Shown piece by piece: positions 1-8,107 of a DNA stretch of 45,375 nt (its first letter is position 1; each line of letters opens with the position of its first letter). The notes under the pieces were generated by a model that was given only the letters and a program-made list of their open reading frames with translations, did no database searches and was not told where the DNA came from. Where the stretch lies: contig DIFN01000057.1 in the NCBI GenBank assembly GCA_002419145.1, forward strand, positions 11,885-57,259, read 5' to 3'. The position numbers and the translations under genes were made by a program. Origin of the DNA: Mageeibacillus sp. UBA5747. Its GTDB lineage: Bacteria > Bacillota > Clostridia > Saccharofermentanales > UBA5734.

Positions 1-76
1 TGGTTGCGGAGGCAGGATTCGAACCTGCGACCTTCGGGTTATGAGCCCGACAAGCTACCAACTGCTCCACTCCGCG
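1..76 (-). tRNA. Initiator tRNA-fMet (CAU)
   Basis: The minus strand folds as a complete 76-nt tRNA with a CAU anticodon and an encoded 3' CCA. Two identity marks of bacterial initiator tRNA are visible: the first acceptor pair is a C1:A72 mismatch, and the anticodon stem carries three consecutive G:C pairs (GGG/CCC). It is therefore the initiator and not elongator tRNA-Met. It lies 35 bp downstream of tRNA-Leu in the same direction and is probably co-transcribed with it. Confidence 0.96.
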
Positions 77-111
77 GTATAAAATGGAGGCGGATCATTG
101 CACCCAAGAGG

Positions 112-198
112 TGGTGCTCGTGGCCGGACTCGAACCGGCACGGAGGTTAATCCGACGGATTTTAAGTCCGGTGCGTCTGCCTATTCCGCCACACGAGC
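112..198 (-). tRNA. tRNA-Leu (UAA)
   Basis: An 87-nt class II tRNA on the minus strand. The acceptor stem GCTCGTG pairs with CACGAGC, the anticodon is UAA, there is a long variable arm as expected for Leu, and the 3' CCA is encoded. It is the promoter-proximal gene of a two-tRNA unit. Confidence 0.95.
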
Positions 199-224
199 AA
201 GGGTTTCTTGTTGTGTGCTCAGTT

Positions 225-253
225 ATAATAGCACCGGACCAGGAGAAAGTCAA
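225..253 (-). promoter_or_regulatory. Sigma-A-type promoter for the tRNA pair
   Basis: On the minus strand TTGACT (248-253) and TATTAT (225-230) are separated by exactly 17 bp. The predicted start lies about 20 nt before the 5' end of tRNA-Leu. The rest of the 199-465 interval between the tRNAs and deoB shows no gene or other clear element. Confidence 0.8.
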
Positions 254-465
254 ACATTTTTCTGGGCCAGACAGTGTTCCTTAAATGTATTTTTTAATTC
301 CTGTAAGGGCAGGACCTAAAGATTGCAAAGCAGGGGTGGGCGATACGTACAACTATCGTGACCGCCGGACAAGCGTTAAGTTTTGCCAAAACCAGCAACA
401 TCTTTCTGAGTTGGATGCAGGGCGCGTGTTTCTCTTTTTTCGATGAGGGATGAGGGCCGAATCGA

Positions 466-1626
466 TCAGAACAGACTTTTGCCAGCGGTTCGTGTTGCGA
501 CGCCCAGCAGGGCTGTCACTGTGGCGCCGGCATCGGCAAAGGTTGCGCGGGTTCCTGTGGCCAGACCTGGCGGGATCAGATGGCCCCAGACCAAGAGCGG
601 CACATATTCGCGGGAATGGTCGGTGCTGGGGGTGGCTGGATCGCAACCATGATCCGCGGTGATCATCAGGACATCATTCTCGTGCAGCAAAGGCAGCAGA
701 TCACCCAGTCTTTGGTCGAAACGATTGAGAGCTTGGGCATAGCCAACCGCATCGTTGCGATGGCCGTAGACCATGTCGAATTCGACCAGATTGACAAAAC
801 AAAGCCCATGCCAGTCTTCCTCGGCGATGGCGAGCAACTTGTCCATGCCATCCTCGTTACTGACGGTTGGCAACGAACGGCTGATGCCCTGACCGGCGAA
901 AATATCGCTGATTTTGCCAATACTGATCGTCTGCAGACCTGCCTGCTGCAGGTCATCGAGGATCGTCGGGCGCGGTGGGAGCAGTGAAAAATCGTGGCGC
1001 CGGGCGGTGCGCCTGAACTGGCCTGGCTCGCCTTCAAACGGACGGGCGATGACGCGGCCGACCGCATGCTCGCCCTGCAAAAGATCACGAGCGATCTGGC
1101 AATAGGTGTAGAGTTGCTCAACCGGAACGATGCTTTCGTGGGCAGCCAATTGAAAAACGCTGTCGGCTGATGTGTAGACGATCAATTTGCCGGTCGCAAG
1201 ATGCTCGGCGCCAAAGTCCTCCAGCACTTGGGTGCCAGAATACGGACGGTTGCACAGCGTGCCCCGTCCCGTTCGCTGCTCGAATGCCGCAATGATCTCC
1301 TTCGGAAATCCATTGGGGTAGGTGGGCATGGCCTGGGGTGAAATCAGGCCGGCGATCTCCCAATGCCCAATCGTCGTATCTTTGCCTGCCGACTGCTCAG
1401 CCAAGCGGGCAAAGGCACCGGCCGGCCGGGCGACCGGTGTGCCAAATGTGACCCCGTCGAGGTTGAACAGGCCGAGCCGGGTCAGGTTCGGTACCGCGAG
1501 TACCCCCGTGTCAAAGCAGGCCTTGAGAGTATTGCTGCCCTCGTCGCCATAGGAGGCTGCATCGGGCAATGCGCCGATTCCGAAACTGTCCAGGACGATC
1601 AGGAAAACACGTTTGACTGTTGGCAT
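466..1626 (-). CDS. deoB: Phosphopentomutase
   Basis: Cytosolic enzyme that interconverts ribose-1-phosphate or deoxyribose-1-phosphate with the 5-phosphates, linking nucleoside breakdown to the pentose phosphate pathway (EC 5.4.2.7). The 386-residue product has the normal family length. Visible motifs are the N-terminal metal-site segment VLDSFGIGALPDA, the phospho-acceptor region with KDTTIGHWE, and the C-terminal metal-binding ITADHGCDP with a following STDHSRE. The ATG at 1626 is preceded by AAGGAG at a good distance. It begins 13 bp after the stop of the AraC/GH39-like regulator gene and is probably co-transcribed with it. No other nucleoside-catabolism gene (deoC, deoD, pdp) is nearby, which is unusual for deoB. 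Confidence 0.95.
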   Translation of the reverse strand: MPTVKRVFLIVLDSFGIGALPDAASYGDEGSNTLKACFDTGVLAVPNLTRLGLFNLDGVTFGTPVARPAGAFARLAEQSAGKDTTIGHWEIAGLISPQAMPTYPNGFPKEIIAAFEQRTGRGTLCNRPYSGTQVLEDFGAEHLATGKLIVYTSADSVFQLAAHESIVPVEQLYTYCQIARDLLQGEHAVGRVIARPFEGEPGQFRRTARRHDFSLLPPRPTILDDLQQAGLQTISIGKISDIFAGQGISRSLPTVSNEDGMDKLLAIAEEDWHGLCFVNLVEFDMVYGHRNDAVGYAQALNRFDQRLGDLLPLLHENDVLMITADHGCDPATPSTDHSREYVPLLVWGHLIPPGLATGTRATFADAGATVTALLGVATRTAGKSLF

Positions 1627-1639
1627 GGGTCATTCTCCT

Positions 1640-4114
1640 TTACAAAACCGGTTCGATTTCGATCAACAAGACTTCGTGTGGCTCGAGATTGGCATCGAGG
1701 TAGAGAGTAGCCGCGACATTCTCGTGTGCATACACAATGTCGGGGCTGCTTTTGTTTTTGATGTATTCGATCACGGAGGGACTCGGGTTTTCCGGCGCCC
1801 CCATTTTCACCCACAAATCATAGGCGGATCCGGACTGGCGGTTGAGGCTTGATTTTTTGATCGAGTATTGTCCCGGCTCGACGGTCAGAATCAGGTGCAT
1901 CTGCAGGTGCTCGGTCGCTTCATAAATGTTGTAGCGCTGCATATAGGAGAGTGCCGACTGGTCGGAATAGCGATACAGCGCATCATAGTAGGAGAGATAG
2001 AACATCAGGATCTGGTAACCTCGCTCCGACTTGGCGATCAGGAGCGTGTCGGACTGGTACAGAATCGTCCGCCCGAGCCGGGTGAAAAACTGAAACGCGT
2101 GATAGACGGGTTTTTTGATGCCATAGAAATCGAGCATGCCGGCGCCGCCATGGAACAGGCTGCTGTGTGGGAAAAAATCTTCGTTGACATCACTGAGGGA
2201 GCGAAAACACATGCCGCTGACTTCGCGCAGCAAGGCGGACTGGTTGTAAGCAAAATAGGGCCCCATGAAACTGGTATCCCGCGACAGGTCTCTGGGCAGG
2301 AAGGAAACGTTCCAGTGCGAGAGCAGGAGCGGCTTGTCCTGATAGCCATGCTCAGCCATGATCGCTTTGATGGCCGAAACCTGGCGCAGGATGCTTGTCT
2401 TGTCCGAAGCATCCTGGTCTGCAGTGCGGGTACTGGAATAGGAAACGAATTCATGCTGTTCGGTCGTGATGTTGATGCTGTACATGTGGGCCGAAATGAA
2501 GTCAGGATCAATGGATTGAGTGCGGCAAAAGTCGAAAAAAGCCTCATACCAGGACAAGCCGCCGGGTGTCGAAAAGGTCGGCGAACCTATCTGGATCAGA
2601 GGCGAGACGCCTTTGACCGCCCTATAGGTAGCCAGGTAGAATTCGAAGAATTTCTCCATCGATTCGTTCCAGTAGCCGTTGTGAAGCTTAAGATCGGGAC
2701 AAACCCAGAAATCAAAATACCAGGTGTGCACGTCACTGGCGCCATACCGGGCCAGACAATGACGGACGAATGTACTAACAAGCATCATCCATTTCTCGAT
2801 CGACTTGGGGAAGCTGACATTGGGCTGGAAATTCCAGCCGGCATATTGCTTTTTGGATGCGAGCTGGCGCGGCATGAAGCCGATTTCAAAAAACGGTTTG
2901 ACAGCAATGGACCTGAGAAAATCAATGATGATGTCGATGTATTGCCAGTTGAAGACAGGCAGCTTGTCGACTTCTTCATGATAGACAAAGAGGTCATCGG
3001 AAAAAATATCGCGTATGCGCAGATAATGAAAACCCAGATCGGCCTTGGCCATCCGGATCAGTTCCTGGATTTCGACTCTAAGGCAGGAGGAGGCTCGCCC
3101 GGCATCGACAAAGAAGGGCCGGTCATTGTAAAATTCGCCTGGCTGCGGGCGGGACAGGTCGAACGATACGGTCTGATGGCGCTGCAGTTGGCTGGAGCCG
3201 CTTTCGGTTTGCTGCGGCTGATTCCAGAATTGCTGGAAATACTGGAACATGCCCTGGAGCGCTTCGGAATCGGTCTCGGACAGGGACTGTGTCTGGGCGT
3301 GCGTTTGCCGGTAGCGCTGTGGTGACATGCCCAATAGCTTTTTGAAGGCGGCGCTGTAAGTCTTATGGTTGCCAAAGCCATTCGCAACCGCAATGGCCAG
3401 AATGTTTTCGTCGCTGTTGATCAGAGCAGTGAGCGAACGATCGATGCGGTAGTGGGTCAGAAATTCGATGAATGTCTGGTGGAACTGCTTCTTGAAAAAT
3501 GCGGTGAAATACTGGGGGTGCAATCCGACGGCCGCGGCGATGGCGTCCAAAGGGATCCTGTCGTCATAGTTTTCGTTGATGTAGCGGATGATGGTGCGGA
3601 TTCGTTCGGTCGTAGAGTCATCCTGCGTCGCTTTTATTGCATTTTTCTCGCCCAAAGTTTCAATGAAGGTGGTCAACAGTCTGGTCACTGCGGCTACACC
3701 TTTCAGATGTTCGCAGGAGCCTTCCTTGATGCTGTGCAGCGTCATCTGACCGATCCCTTCGCAGATGGCTTTGTATTCGTCGGAATAATCGTTGTGACGG
3801 ATGTAATGAGTCTTGAACTGGATGGCATCGAAGTCCCTGACCAGATCGCGGATGAACCGGGCGCTGATGACCAGATGGAGCAGGCGCAGATTGTCCGAAT
3901 GGGTGATGACAGAAAAGGTCTGGTATGGCTCCAGAAAAAACAAGTCGTTCTGGTTTAAGAGATGGCCGCGCCCGGACAAGCTGACGTTGAGTTTGCCCTG
4001 CAGGATGAAAAAGACACAAAAATCACTGTGCCACTGCAGCTCATTGGTGAACTGGTTCTTGACCGCGAACTCGTAGGGCAATCCCTGAGTGAGCTCTTGG
4101 CTGGATTGGTTCAT
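1640..4114 (-). CDS. AraC-family regulator fused to a GH39-like (pseudo-xylosidase) domain
   Basis: 824-residue cytosolic transcription factor. Residues of about 10-130 form an AraC-type cupin (LQWHSDFCVFFILQGKL). Residues of about 165-280 are the double helix-turn-helix (IPLDAIAAAVGLHPQYF, then the AraC signature ending GMSPQRYRQ). From about 340 to the end the sequence resembles GH39 beta-xylosidases. The two catalytic glutamates of GH39 are missing: the usual W-N-E-P acid/base motif reads FWVCPDL (Cys at residue 472), and the usual T-E-W-N nucleophile motif reads LLLSHWNVS (His600). I infer a non-catalytic sugar-binding sensor. The ATG at 4114 follows GAGGA; an upstream in-frame ATG at 4180 lies upstream of the -10 hexamer and is rejected. 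Divergent from the ABC/glycosidase genes starting at 4370, its probable targets. Confidence 0.88.
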   Translation of the reverse strand: MNQSSQELTQGLPYEFAVKNQFTNELQWHSDFCVFFILQGKLNVSLSGRGHLLNQNDLFFLEPYQTFSVITHSDNLRLLHLVISARFIRDLVRDFDAIQFKTHYIRHNDYSDEYKAICEGIGQMTLHSIKEGSCEHLKGVAAVTRLLTTFIETLGEKNAIKATQDDSTTERIRTIIRYINENYDDRIPLDAIAAAVGLHPQYFTAFFKKQFHQTFIEFLTHYRIDRSLTALINSDENILAIAVANGFGNHKTYSAAFKKLLGMSPQRYRQTHAQTQSLSETDSEALQGMFQYFQQFWNQPQQTESGSSQLQRHQTVSFDLSRPQPGEFYNDRPFFVDAGRASSCLRVEIQELIRMAKADLGFHYLRIRDIFSDDLFVYHEEVDKLPVFNWQYIDIIIDFLRSIAVKPFFEIGFMPRQLASKKQYAGWNFQPNVSFPKSIEKWMMLVSTFVRHCLARYGASDVHTWYFDFWVCPDLKLHNGYWNESMEKFFEFYLATYRAVKGVSPLIQIGSPTFSTPGGLSWYEAFFDFCRTQSIDPDFISAHMYSINITTEQHEFVSYSSTRTADQDASDKTSILRQVSAIKAIMAEHGYQDKPLLLSHWNVSFLPRDLSRDTSFMGPYFAYNQSALLREVSGMCFRSLSDVNEDFFPHSSLFHGGAGMLDFYGIKKPVYHAFQFFTRLGRTILYQSDTLLIAKSERGYQILMFYLSYYDALYRYSDQSALSYMQRYNIYEATEHLQMHLILTVEPGQYSIKKSSLNRQSGSAYDLWVKMGAPENPSPSVIEYIKNKSSPDIVYAHENVAATLYLDANLEPHEVLLIEIEPVL

Positions 4115-4168
4115 GGGCGTGTCCTCGGTGGATGACCTGTGAAGGCCAATTTCCGCTGCTCTGACTGA

Positions 4169-4197
4169 ATTATATTTCATCCTGGACGATTACGAAA
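4169..4197 (-). promoter_or_regulatory. Probable promoter of the AraC/GH39-like regulator
   Basis: Minus-strand TATAAT at 4169-4174 with a 17-bp spacer to a weak -35, TTTCGT (4192-4197). A start near 4162 gives a leader of about 48 nt to the ATG at 4114 and excludes the longer reading frame starting at 4180. The weak -35 would suit activator dependence. Confidence 0.5.
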
Positions 4198-4210
4198 CAC
4201 TTATTTCCTC

Positions 4211-4229
4211 GATCTAAAGAAAATAGATC
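4211..4229. promoter_or_regulatory. Inverted repeat in the divergent regulator/transporter region
   Basis: GATCTA and TAGATC form a perfect 6-bp inverted repeat with a 7-bp A-rich spacer. It lies between the regulator promoter and the transporter operon and is a candidate operator. AraC proteins often bind direct repeats, so the assignment is tentative. Confidence 0.3.
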
Positions 4230-4333
4230 AAAAAGTATCCGTGATATTCATGATGCATGTCCAAGGTCAGCGGATTCCCTTGGCTTTTAGCATGCCTTGC
4301 CTTGACATACCGGACGATACAGCCGGCCTGCCG

Positions 4334-4342
4334 TGTTAAATT
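4334..4342 (+). promoter_or_regulatory. Possible extended -10 for the ABC/glycosidase operon
   Basis: TGTTAAATT matches an extended -10 (TGn followed by TAAATT) and would start transcription about 20 nt before the ATG at 4370. A perfect TTGACA occurs at 4302-4307 but is 29 bp away, too far to pair with it. A weak promoter needing an activator is plausible. Confidence 0.3.
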
Positions 4343-4369
4343 GGGTGCAACAGCAGCGAGGAGTCCGAT

Positions 4370-5878
4370 ATGGCGCACGAATTGATTTTCGAAACGAGGA
4401 AACTCTGCAAACACTTTGGCCCGACGGTGGCCTTGGACAACGTCGATCTGCAGATTTTCCGCGGCCAGGTCACGGGTCTGATCGGTGAAAATGGATCAGG
4501 CAAGTCGACGCTCTCGTCGATTGTCGCCGGGATCCAGCTGGCTACGTCTGGAGAGATGTTCTACTTGGGCGAGCCCTATGAGCCCAAGACCATGCTGAGT
4601 GCACAAAAAAGGGGCATCGGCATGGTTGTCCAGGAACAAGGCACCATTTCCGGGATCACGGTGGCGGAAAATCTGTTCCTGGGCCAGGAGCAGCGCTTTC
4701 ACCGCCTGGGCATGATCAGCAGCTCCCGGATGAACAAGGCAGCCAAGGAAATCCTGAGGACCATTGGCTTTGACCACATAGACCCTTCGGAACGAATCGA
4801 TCGCTTCAACATGCAAGACCGCAAATTATTCGAAGTCGCCAAGGTCATGCACAACCAACCGGAGCTCCTGATCGTGGACGAAAGCACCACAGCCCTCTCC
4901 CAGCGCGGCCGCCAGATCATCTATGACATCATGGCCAAGATGCGACAGGATAACAAGGCGGTTATTTTTATCTCGCACGACCTCGATGAAATGATCACCC
5001 ATTGCGACCGCCTGACCGTGCTCCGGGATGGGGTTTTGACCGCAACCCTCGAGCAGGCAGATATGACCGAAGCCAACATCAAACGCTCCATGGTCGGCCG
5101 TGAGATGAAGGGCGAATACTACCGCAGTGATTTTGGCACCCCGGTCAGTGACGAGGTCGTCCTGAAAGTTGACACCATCACGACCGGGACCGGACTTTTG
5201 ACCAATTTCAGCCTGGAAGCCCACAAAGGTGAAATCCTGGGCATCGGCGGCTTGTCCGACTGCGGTATGCACGAGCTGGGCAAGGCCATTTTCGGTGAGG
5301 AGAAAATCGTCAAAGGTTCTGTCTTGCATGTAAAAAGTGGCGCGACTGTCGTTCATCCTCATCAGGCTGTAGAGCTCGGTTTTGGCTATGTCTCCAAAGA
5401 CCGGGATCAGGAGGCCCTGGTCCTGTCAGCCACGATCCAGGACAACATCTTGTCTGCGGGGCTCAAACGGGTCGCCAATTCTTTCAACTTCATTCAGAAA
5501 AAGAAAAAGCTGGATTATGTCACCAGACAAGTGACCAACCTGAAGATCAAATGCGCTTCGATTGAGCAGGAGGTCCAGTATCTGTCCGGCGGCAACAAGC
5601 AGAAAGTTGTTTTTGGCAAGTGGGTTGGCCGGGATTGCGACATCCTGATCCTGGACTGTCCGACCCGCGGCGTAGATATCGGGGTCAAGGCCGCCATGTA
5701 CCAGCTGATGAATGACATGCGCAAGGCTGGCAAGACTCTGATTATGATTTCGGAAGAGCTTTCGGAGCTGATCGGCATGAGCGACCGGATCATCATCATC
5801 AAAGATGGCGAAAAATCCGGCGAATTCTCGCGTAATGAACGTCTGACTGAACATACCATCATTGACTCCATGATTTGA
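4370..5878 (+). CDS. Sugar ABC transporter ATP-binding protein (RbsA/MglA type)
   Basis: 502-residue tandem-NBD ATPase of the carbohydrate-uptake-2 (ribose/galactose) class, expected to sit on the inner face of the membrane with the permeases at 5894 and 8108. NBD1 has a good Walker A (GENGSGKST) and Walker B (LLIVDEST) but a degenerate signature (FNMQDRKLFEVA). NBD2 has a canonical signature LSGGNKQK but no usable Walker A (GGLSDCGMHEL), and its Walker B reads LILDCPTRGVD, with Cys430 where the catalytic Glu normally sits. Only one composite site (NBD1 Walker motifs plus NBD2 signature) looks competent. ATG at 4370 follows GAGGAG. First gene of a plus-strand operon that ends with GH78 and GH1 enzymes. 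Confidence 0.92.
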   Translation: MAHELIFETRKLCKHFGPTVALDNVDLQIFRGQVTGLIGENGSGKSTLSSIVAGIQLATSGEMFYLGEPYEPKTMLSAQKRGIGMVVQEQGTISGITVAENLFLGQEQRFHRLGMISSSRMNKAAKEILRTIGFDHIDPSERIDRFNMQDRKLFEVAKVMHNQPELLIVDESTTALSQRGRQIIYDIMAKMRQDNKAVIFISHDLDEMITHCDRLTVLRDGVLTATLEQADMTEANIKRSMVGREMKGEYYRSDFGTPVSDEVVLKVDTITTGTGLLTNFSLEAHKGEILGIGGLSDCGMHELGKAIFGEEKIVKGSVLHVKSGATVVHPHQAVELGFGYVSKDRDQEALVLSATIQDNILSAGLKRVANSFNFIQKKKKLDYVTRQVTNLKIKCASIEQEVQYLSGGNKQKVVFGKWVGRDCDILILDCPTRGVDIGVKAAMYQLMNDMRKAGKTLIMISEELSELIGMSDRIIIIKDGEKSGEFSRNERLTEHTIIDSMI

Positions 5879-5893
5879 GGGGAGCGTACTTTC

Positions 5894-6874
5894 TTGGAAA
5901 AATTGGCTGATCTAAAATCCTATGTCCGGTCAGGAATGTTTGCAAAAATCGCCCCCTACATCGGGCTGATCGCCAGCACCAGTGTGTTTGGCCTTTTGAC
6001 CGGAGGGAAACTGTTGACCTGGGCCAATCTGCAAAACCTGACCAATCAGGTCATCATCACGGCCCTGGTGTCGATCGGCGCGGTCTTCCTGTTCGGGATC
6101 GGCAGCTTTGACTTGTCCTTGGGGTCTCTGGTCGCCATGACCGGTGTGTTCGGCGGGGTCGTCGCGATCCAGACGGGCAATCTGGCGCTGGTTTTTCTGG
6201 TTTGCCTGGTGGTGCCCATCGTGGCTGGTCTGATCAAAGGCCTGTTTAATGCCTTTGTCGAAGTCCCTTTTTTCATTTTCACGATCATTTTGGCTGTTGT
6301 GATCAACGCTTTTGTCCTGGTCATTCTCGGCAAGGAAACGACTCTGTACCTGGACAATGCGGTCCGTGCCATTCCGACCTTTAACTTCACCCAGATGACC
6401 GCGATCAATGTCCTGGTACTCGGCGGCTATTTCCTGGCCTGCCTGTTTATCTTCAATCACACACCCATGGGGATCGAGGTCAAGATGCTGGGTGGCAACC
6501 AGAAAGCCGCCCGCCAGACGGGTCTGAACCTGACTCGGATCCGGGTGTTTGCCTTCCTGATCTCTGCTGTCGGCATCGGCCTGGCTGCCTTCCTGATCCT
6601 GATTCGGGTCCGGACGGTGGGTTATTCCACCGCAGTTTCCACTGGCAACGATGTCATGGTTGCCCTGGTTCTGGGTGGCATGCCAATTTCCGGCGGACCC
6701 AAGACCCGGATCGCCGCCGGTCTGGTGGGTGCGGCTACGATCACCATCCTGAACAGTGGGTTGGCGATCATGGGCCTTTCTGCCGGTATCATCCAGTTGG
6801 TCCGAGGTCTTGTCTTTATTGTGGTTGTATGGGTGGCCAGCTTCAGTTATCGCACGAAGCTGCTGCCAAGATGA
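5894..6874 (+). CDS. Sugar ABC transporter permease (RbsC/BPD_transp_2 family)
   Basis: 326-residue polytopic inner-membrane protein with roughly eight to ten hydrophobic segments and the family features FGIGSFDLSLGSL (early loop) and MLGGNQKAARQTGLN (the cytoplasmic loop contacting the ATPase). The start is TTG at 5894, preceded by GAGGGGAG at a suitable distance, 15 bp after the ATPase stop; no ATG alternative keeps the N-terminus. It should form a heterodimeric channel with the second permease at 8108. The two permease genes flank the binding-protein gene, an uncommon order for this class. Confidence 0.9.
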   Translation: MEKLADLKSYVRSGMFAKIAPYIGLIASTSVFGLLTGGKLLTWANLQNLTNQVIITALVSIGAVFLFGIGSFDLSLGSLVAMTGVFGGVVAIQTGNLALVFLVCLVVPIVAGLIKGLFNAFVEVPFFIFTIILAVVINAFVLVILGKETTLYLDNAVRAIPTFNFTQMTAINVLVLGGYFLACLFIFNHTPMGIEVKMLGGNQKAARQTGLNLTRIRVFAFLISAVGIGLAAFLILIRVRTVGYSTAVSTGNDVMVALVLGGMPISGGPKTRIAAGLVGAATITILNSGLAIMGLSAGIIQLVRGLVFIVVVWVASFSYRTKLLPR

Positions 6875-6896
6875 CAAAAATCAAGGAGGAAGTTCT

Positions 6897-8096
6897 ATGA
6901 AAAAGCTAATGGCCCTGATCGTTCTGTTCGCCATGGTGCTGAGTCTGGTTGCCTGCGCTGGCAGTGGCGCCACGACTGCCGCCCCCACCACGACCGCCGC
7001 TGCAGCTGAAACAACTGCAGCAAAAACCGAAGCTCCGACAACGGCGCTTCCGCTCGATGGCACCTGGCCAGCAGAAAAAGTGAAAATTGGCTTCATCGCC
7101 TATGACACGACCGATGAGCAGTTTCTGTCCATCCAGCAGTATTATGGCTATCTGGCCCAGTTTTTCAATTTCGAAATCATCAGCTCCGAATCGATCGCTT
7201 CTCCGGAAGACGAGCTGAAGTTCATCGAAAACTGTGCCGCAGCTGGCTGCAAAGCCATCATCGGCTACTACAATGCTTCGGGTGCCCAGGCCGCACAGCT
7301 GACTATCGACAAGGGTATGTATTACTGGGGCGGCGCCGATGTGGCAGCTATCTATGACAAGATGATGGCCCAGGATCAGTATCTGGGATCCTATTCCGGT
7401 GGCAACTCCAATTACGAAGCCGGCTACAACATCGCCCAATCTTTGATCGCTGCCGGTTGTGAAAAGCTGGTCTACACCTCAGGCGGCCGTGATTTCGGTG
7501 TGGACTTTTTCATCGAACGCTCGGACGGTTTCTACGCTGCCGTGGAAGAAGCCAAGCAAACGAATCCAAATGTTGAAGTGGTCTATGATGTCTCCGGCTG
7601 GCCCGGCACCGATTCCTTCACCGCCGACCAGACGAAAGTCTGTGATATGGACATCGATGGTATCGGCAATTCATTCTCGGCCTTGGTCTGGATCCAGCCG
7701 CTGCAGACGGTCAATAAATTCGGCCAGGTCAAGCTGGCGACTGTGGGCACAGCCAATGAAGTCTACAAAGACCTGATGAATGCGGGAGCAGTCAATGCCG
7801 TCGTTTATGAAAATGAAGAAGTGCAGTTTGGCGGCGCCATCCCGATGATCCTGAATGCTGTCAACGGTGACAATGCGGTCAACCGCATGGACGGCAAAGC
7901 AGCCAAATACAAGGTCACCCCCTGGCTCTTGAACGACCCGGCCCTGATCAATGCCATCTACGACAAACACAGCAAGAGCGAATACTATGTCACGGCAGAA
8001 GAAGTAGCCCAGTGCATCAAAGCCTTCAACCCCGATGCCACTTACCAGACCTTGGCTGATCTCTATGCTGCCAAGACCATCGACATCGTCAACTAA
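6897..8096 (+). CDS. Sugar ABC transporter substrate-binding lipoprotein
   Basis: 399-residue extracytoplasmic solute-binding protein of the periplasmic-binding-protein 4 type. The N-terminus MKKLMALIVLFAMVLSLVAC is a lipoprotein signal with lipobox LVAC, followed by a Thr/Ala/Pro-rich linker to about residue 50. The bilobed domain then begins VKIGFIAYDTTDEQF. The ATG at 6897 is preceded by AAGGAGGA; a longer in-frame reading that begins inside the permease gene is rejected. It should capture the ligand for the permeases encoded on either side. The specificity is not readable from sequence; the following GH78 and GH1 genes suggest a rhamnose- or glucose-containing glycoside or a product of its cleavage. 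Confidence 0.9.
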   Translation: MKKLMALIVLFAMVLSLVACAGSGATTAAPTTTAAAAETTAAKTEAPTTALPLDGTWPAEKVKIGFIAYDTTDEQFLSIQQYYGYLAQFFNFEIISSESIASPEDELKFIENCAAAGCKAIIGYYNASGAQAAQLTIDKGMYYWGGADVAAIYDKMMAQDQYLGSYSGGNSNYEAGYNIAQSLIAAGCEKLVYTSGGRDFGVDFFIERSDGFYAAVEEAKQTNPNVEVVYDVSGWPGTDSFTADQTKVCDMDIDGIGNSFSALVWIQPLQTVNKFGQVKLATVGTANEVYKDLMNAGAVNAVVYENEEVQFGGAIPMILNAVNGDNAVNRMDGKAAKYKVTPWLLNDPALINAIYDKHSKSEYYVTAEEVAQCIKAFNPDATYQTLADLYAAKTIDIVN

Positions 8097-8107
8097 ACAA
8101 GGTGCAT

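Noticed and set aside
199..465. Gene between the tRNAs and deoB
   Set aside because: Short frames on both strands lack ribosome sites and overlap the tRNA promoter or deoB.
1868..3325. 485-codon open frame on the plus strand opposite the AraC/GH39-like gene
   Set aside because: No ribosome site or recognisable domain; the minus frame carries clear AraC and GH39 motifs.
4114..4180. ATG 4180 as the regulator start
   Set aside because: It lies upstream of the TATAAT at 4169 and has no ribosome site.
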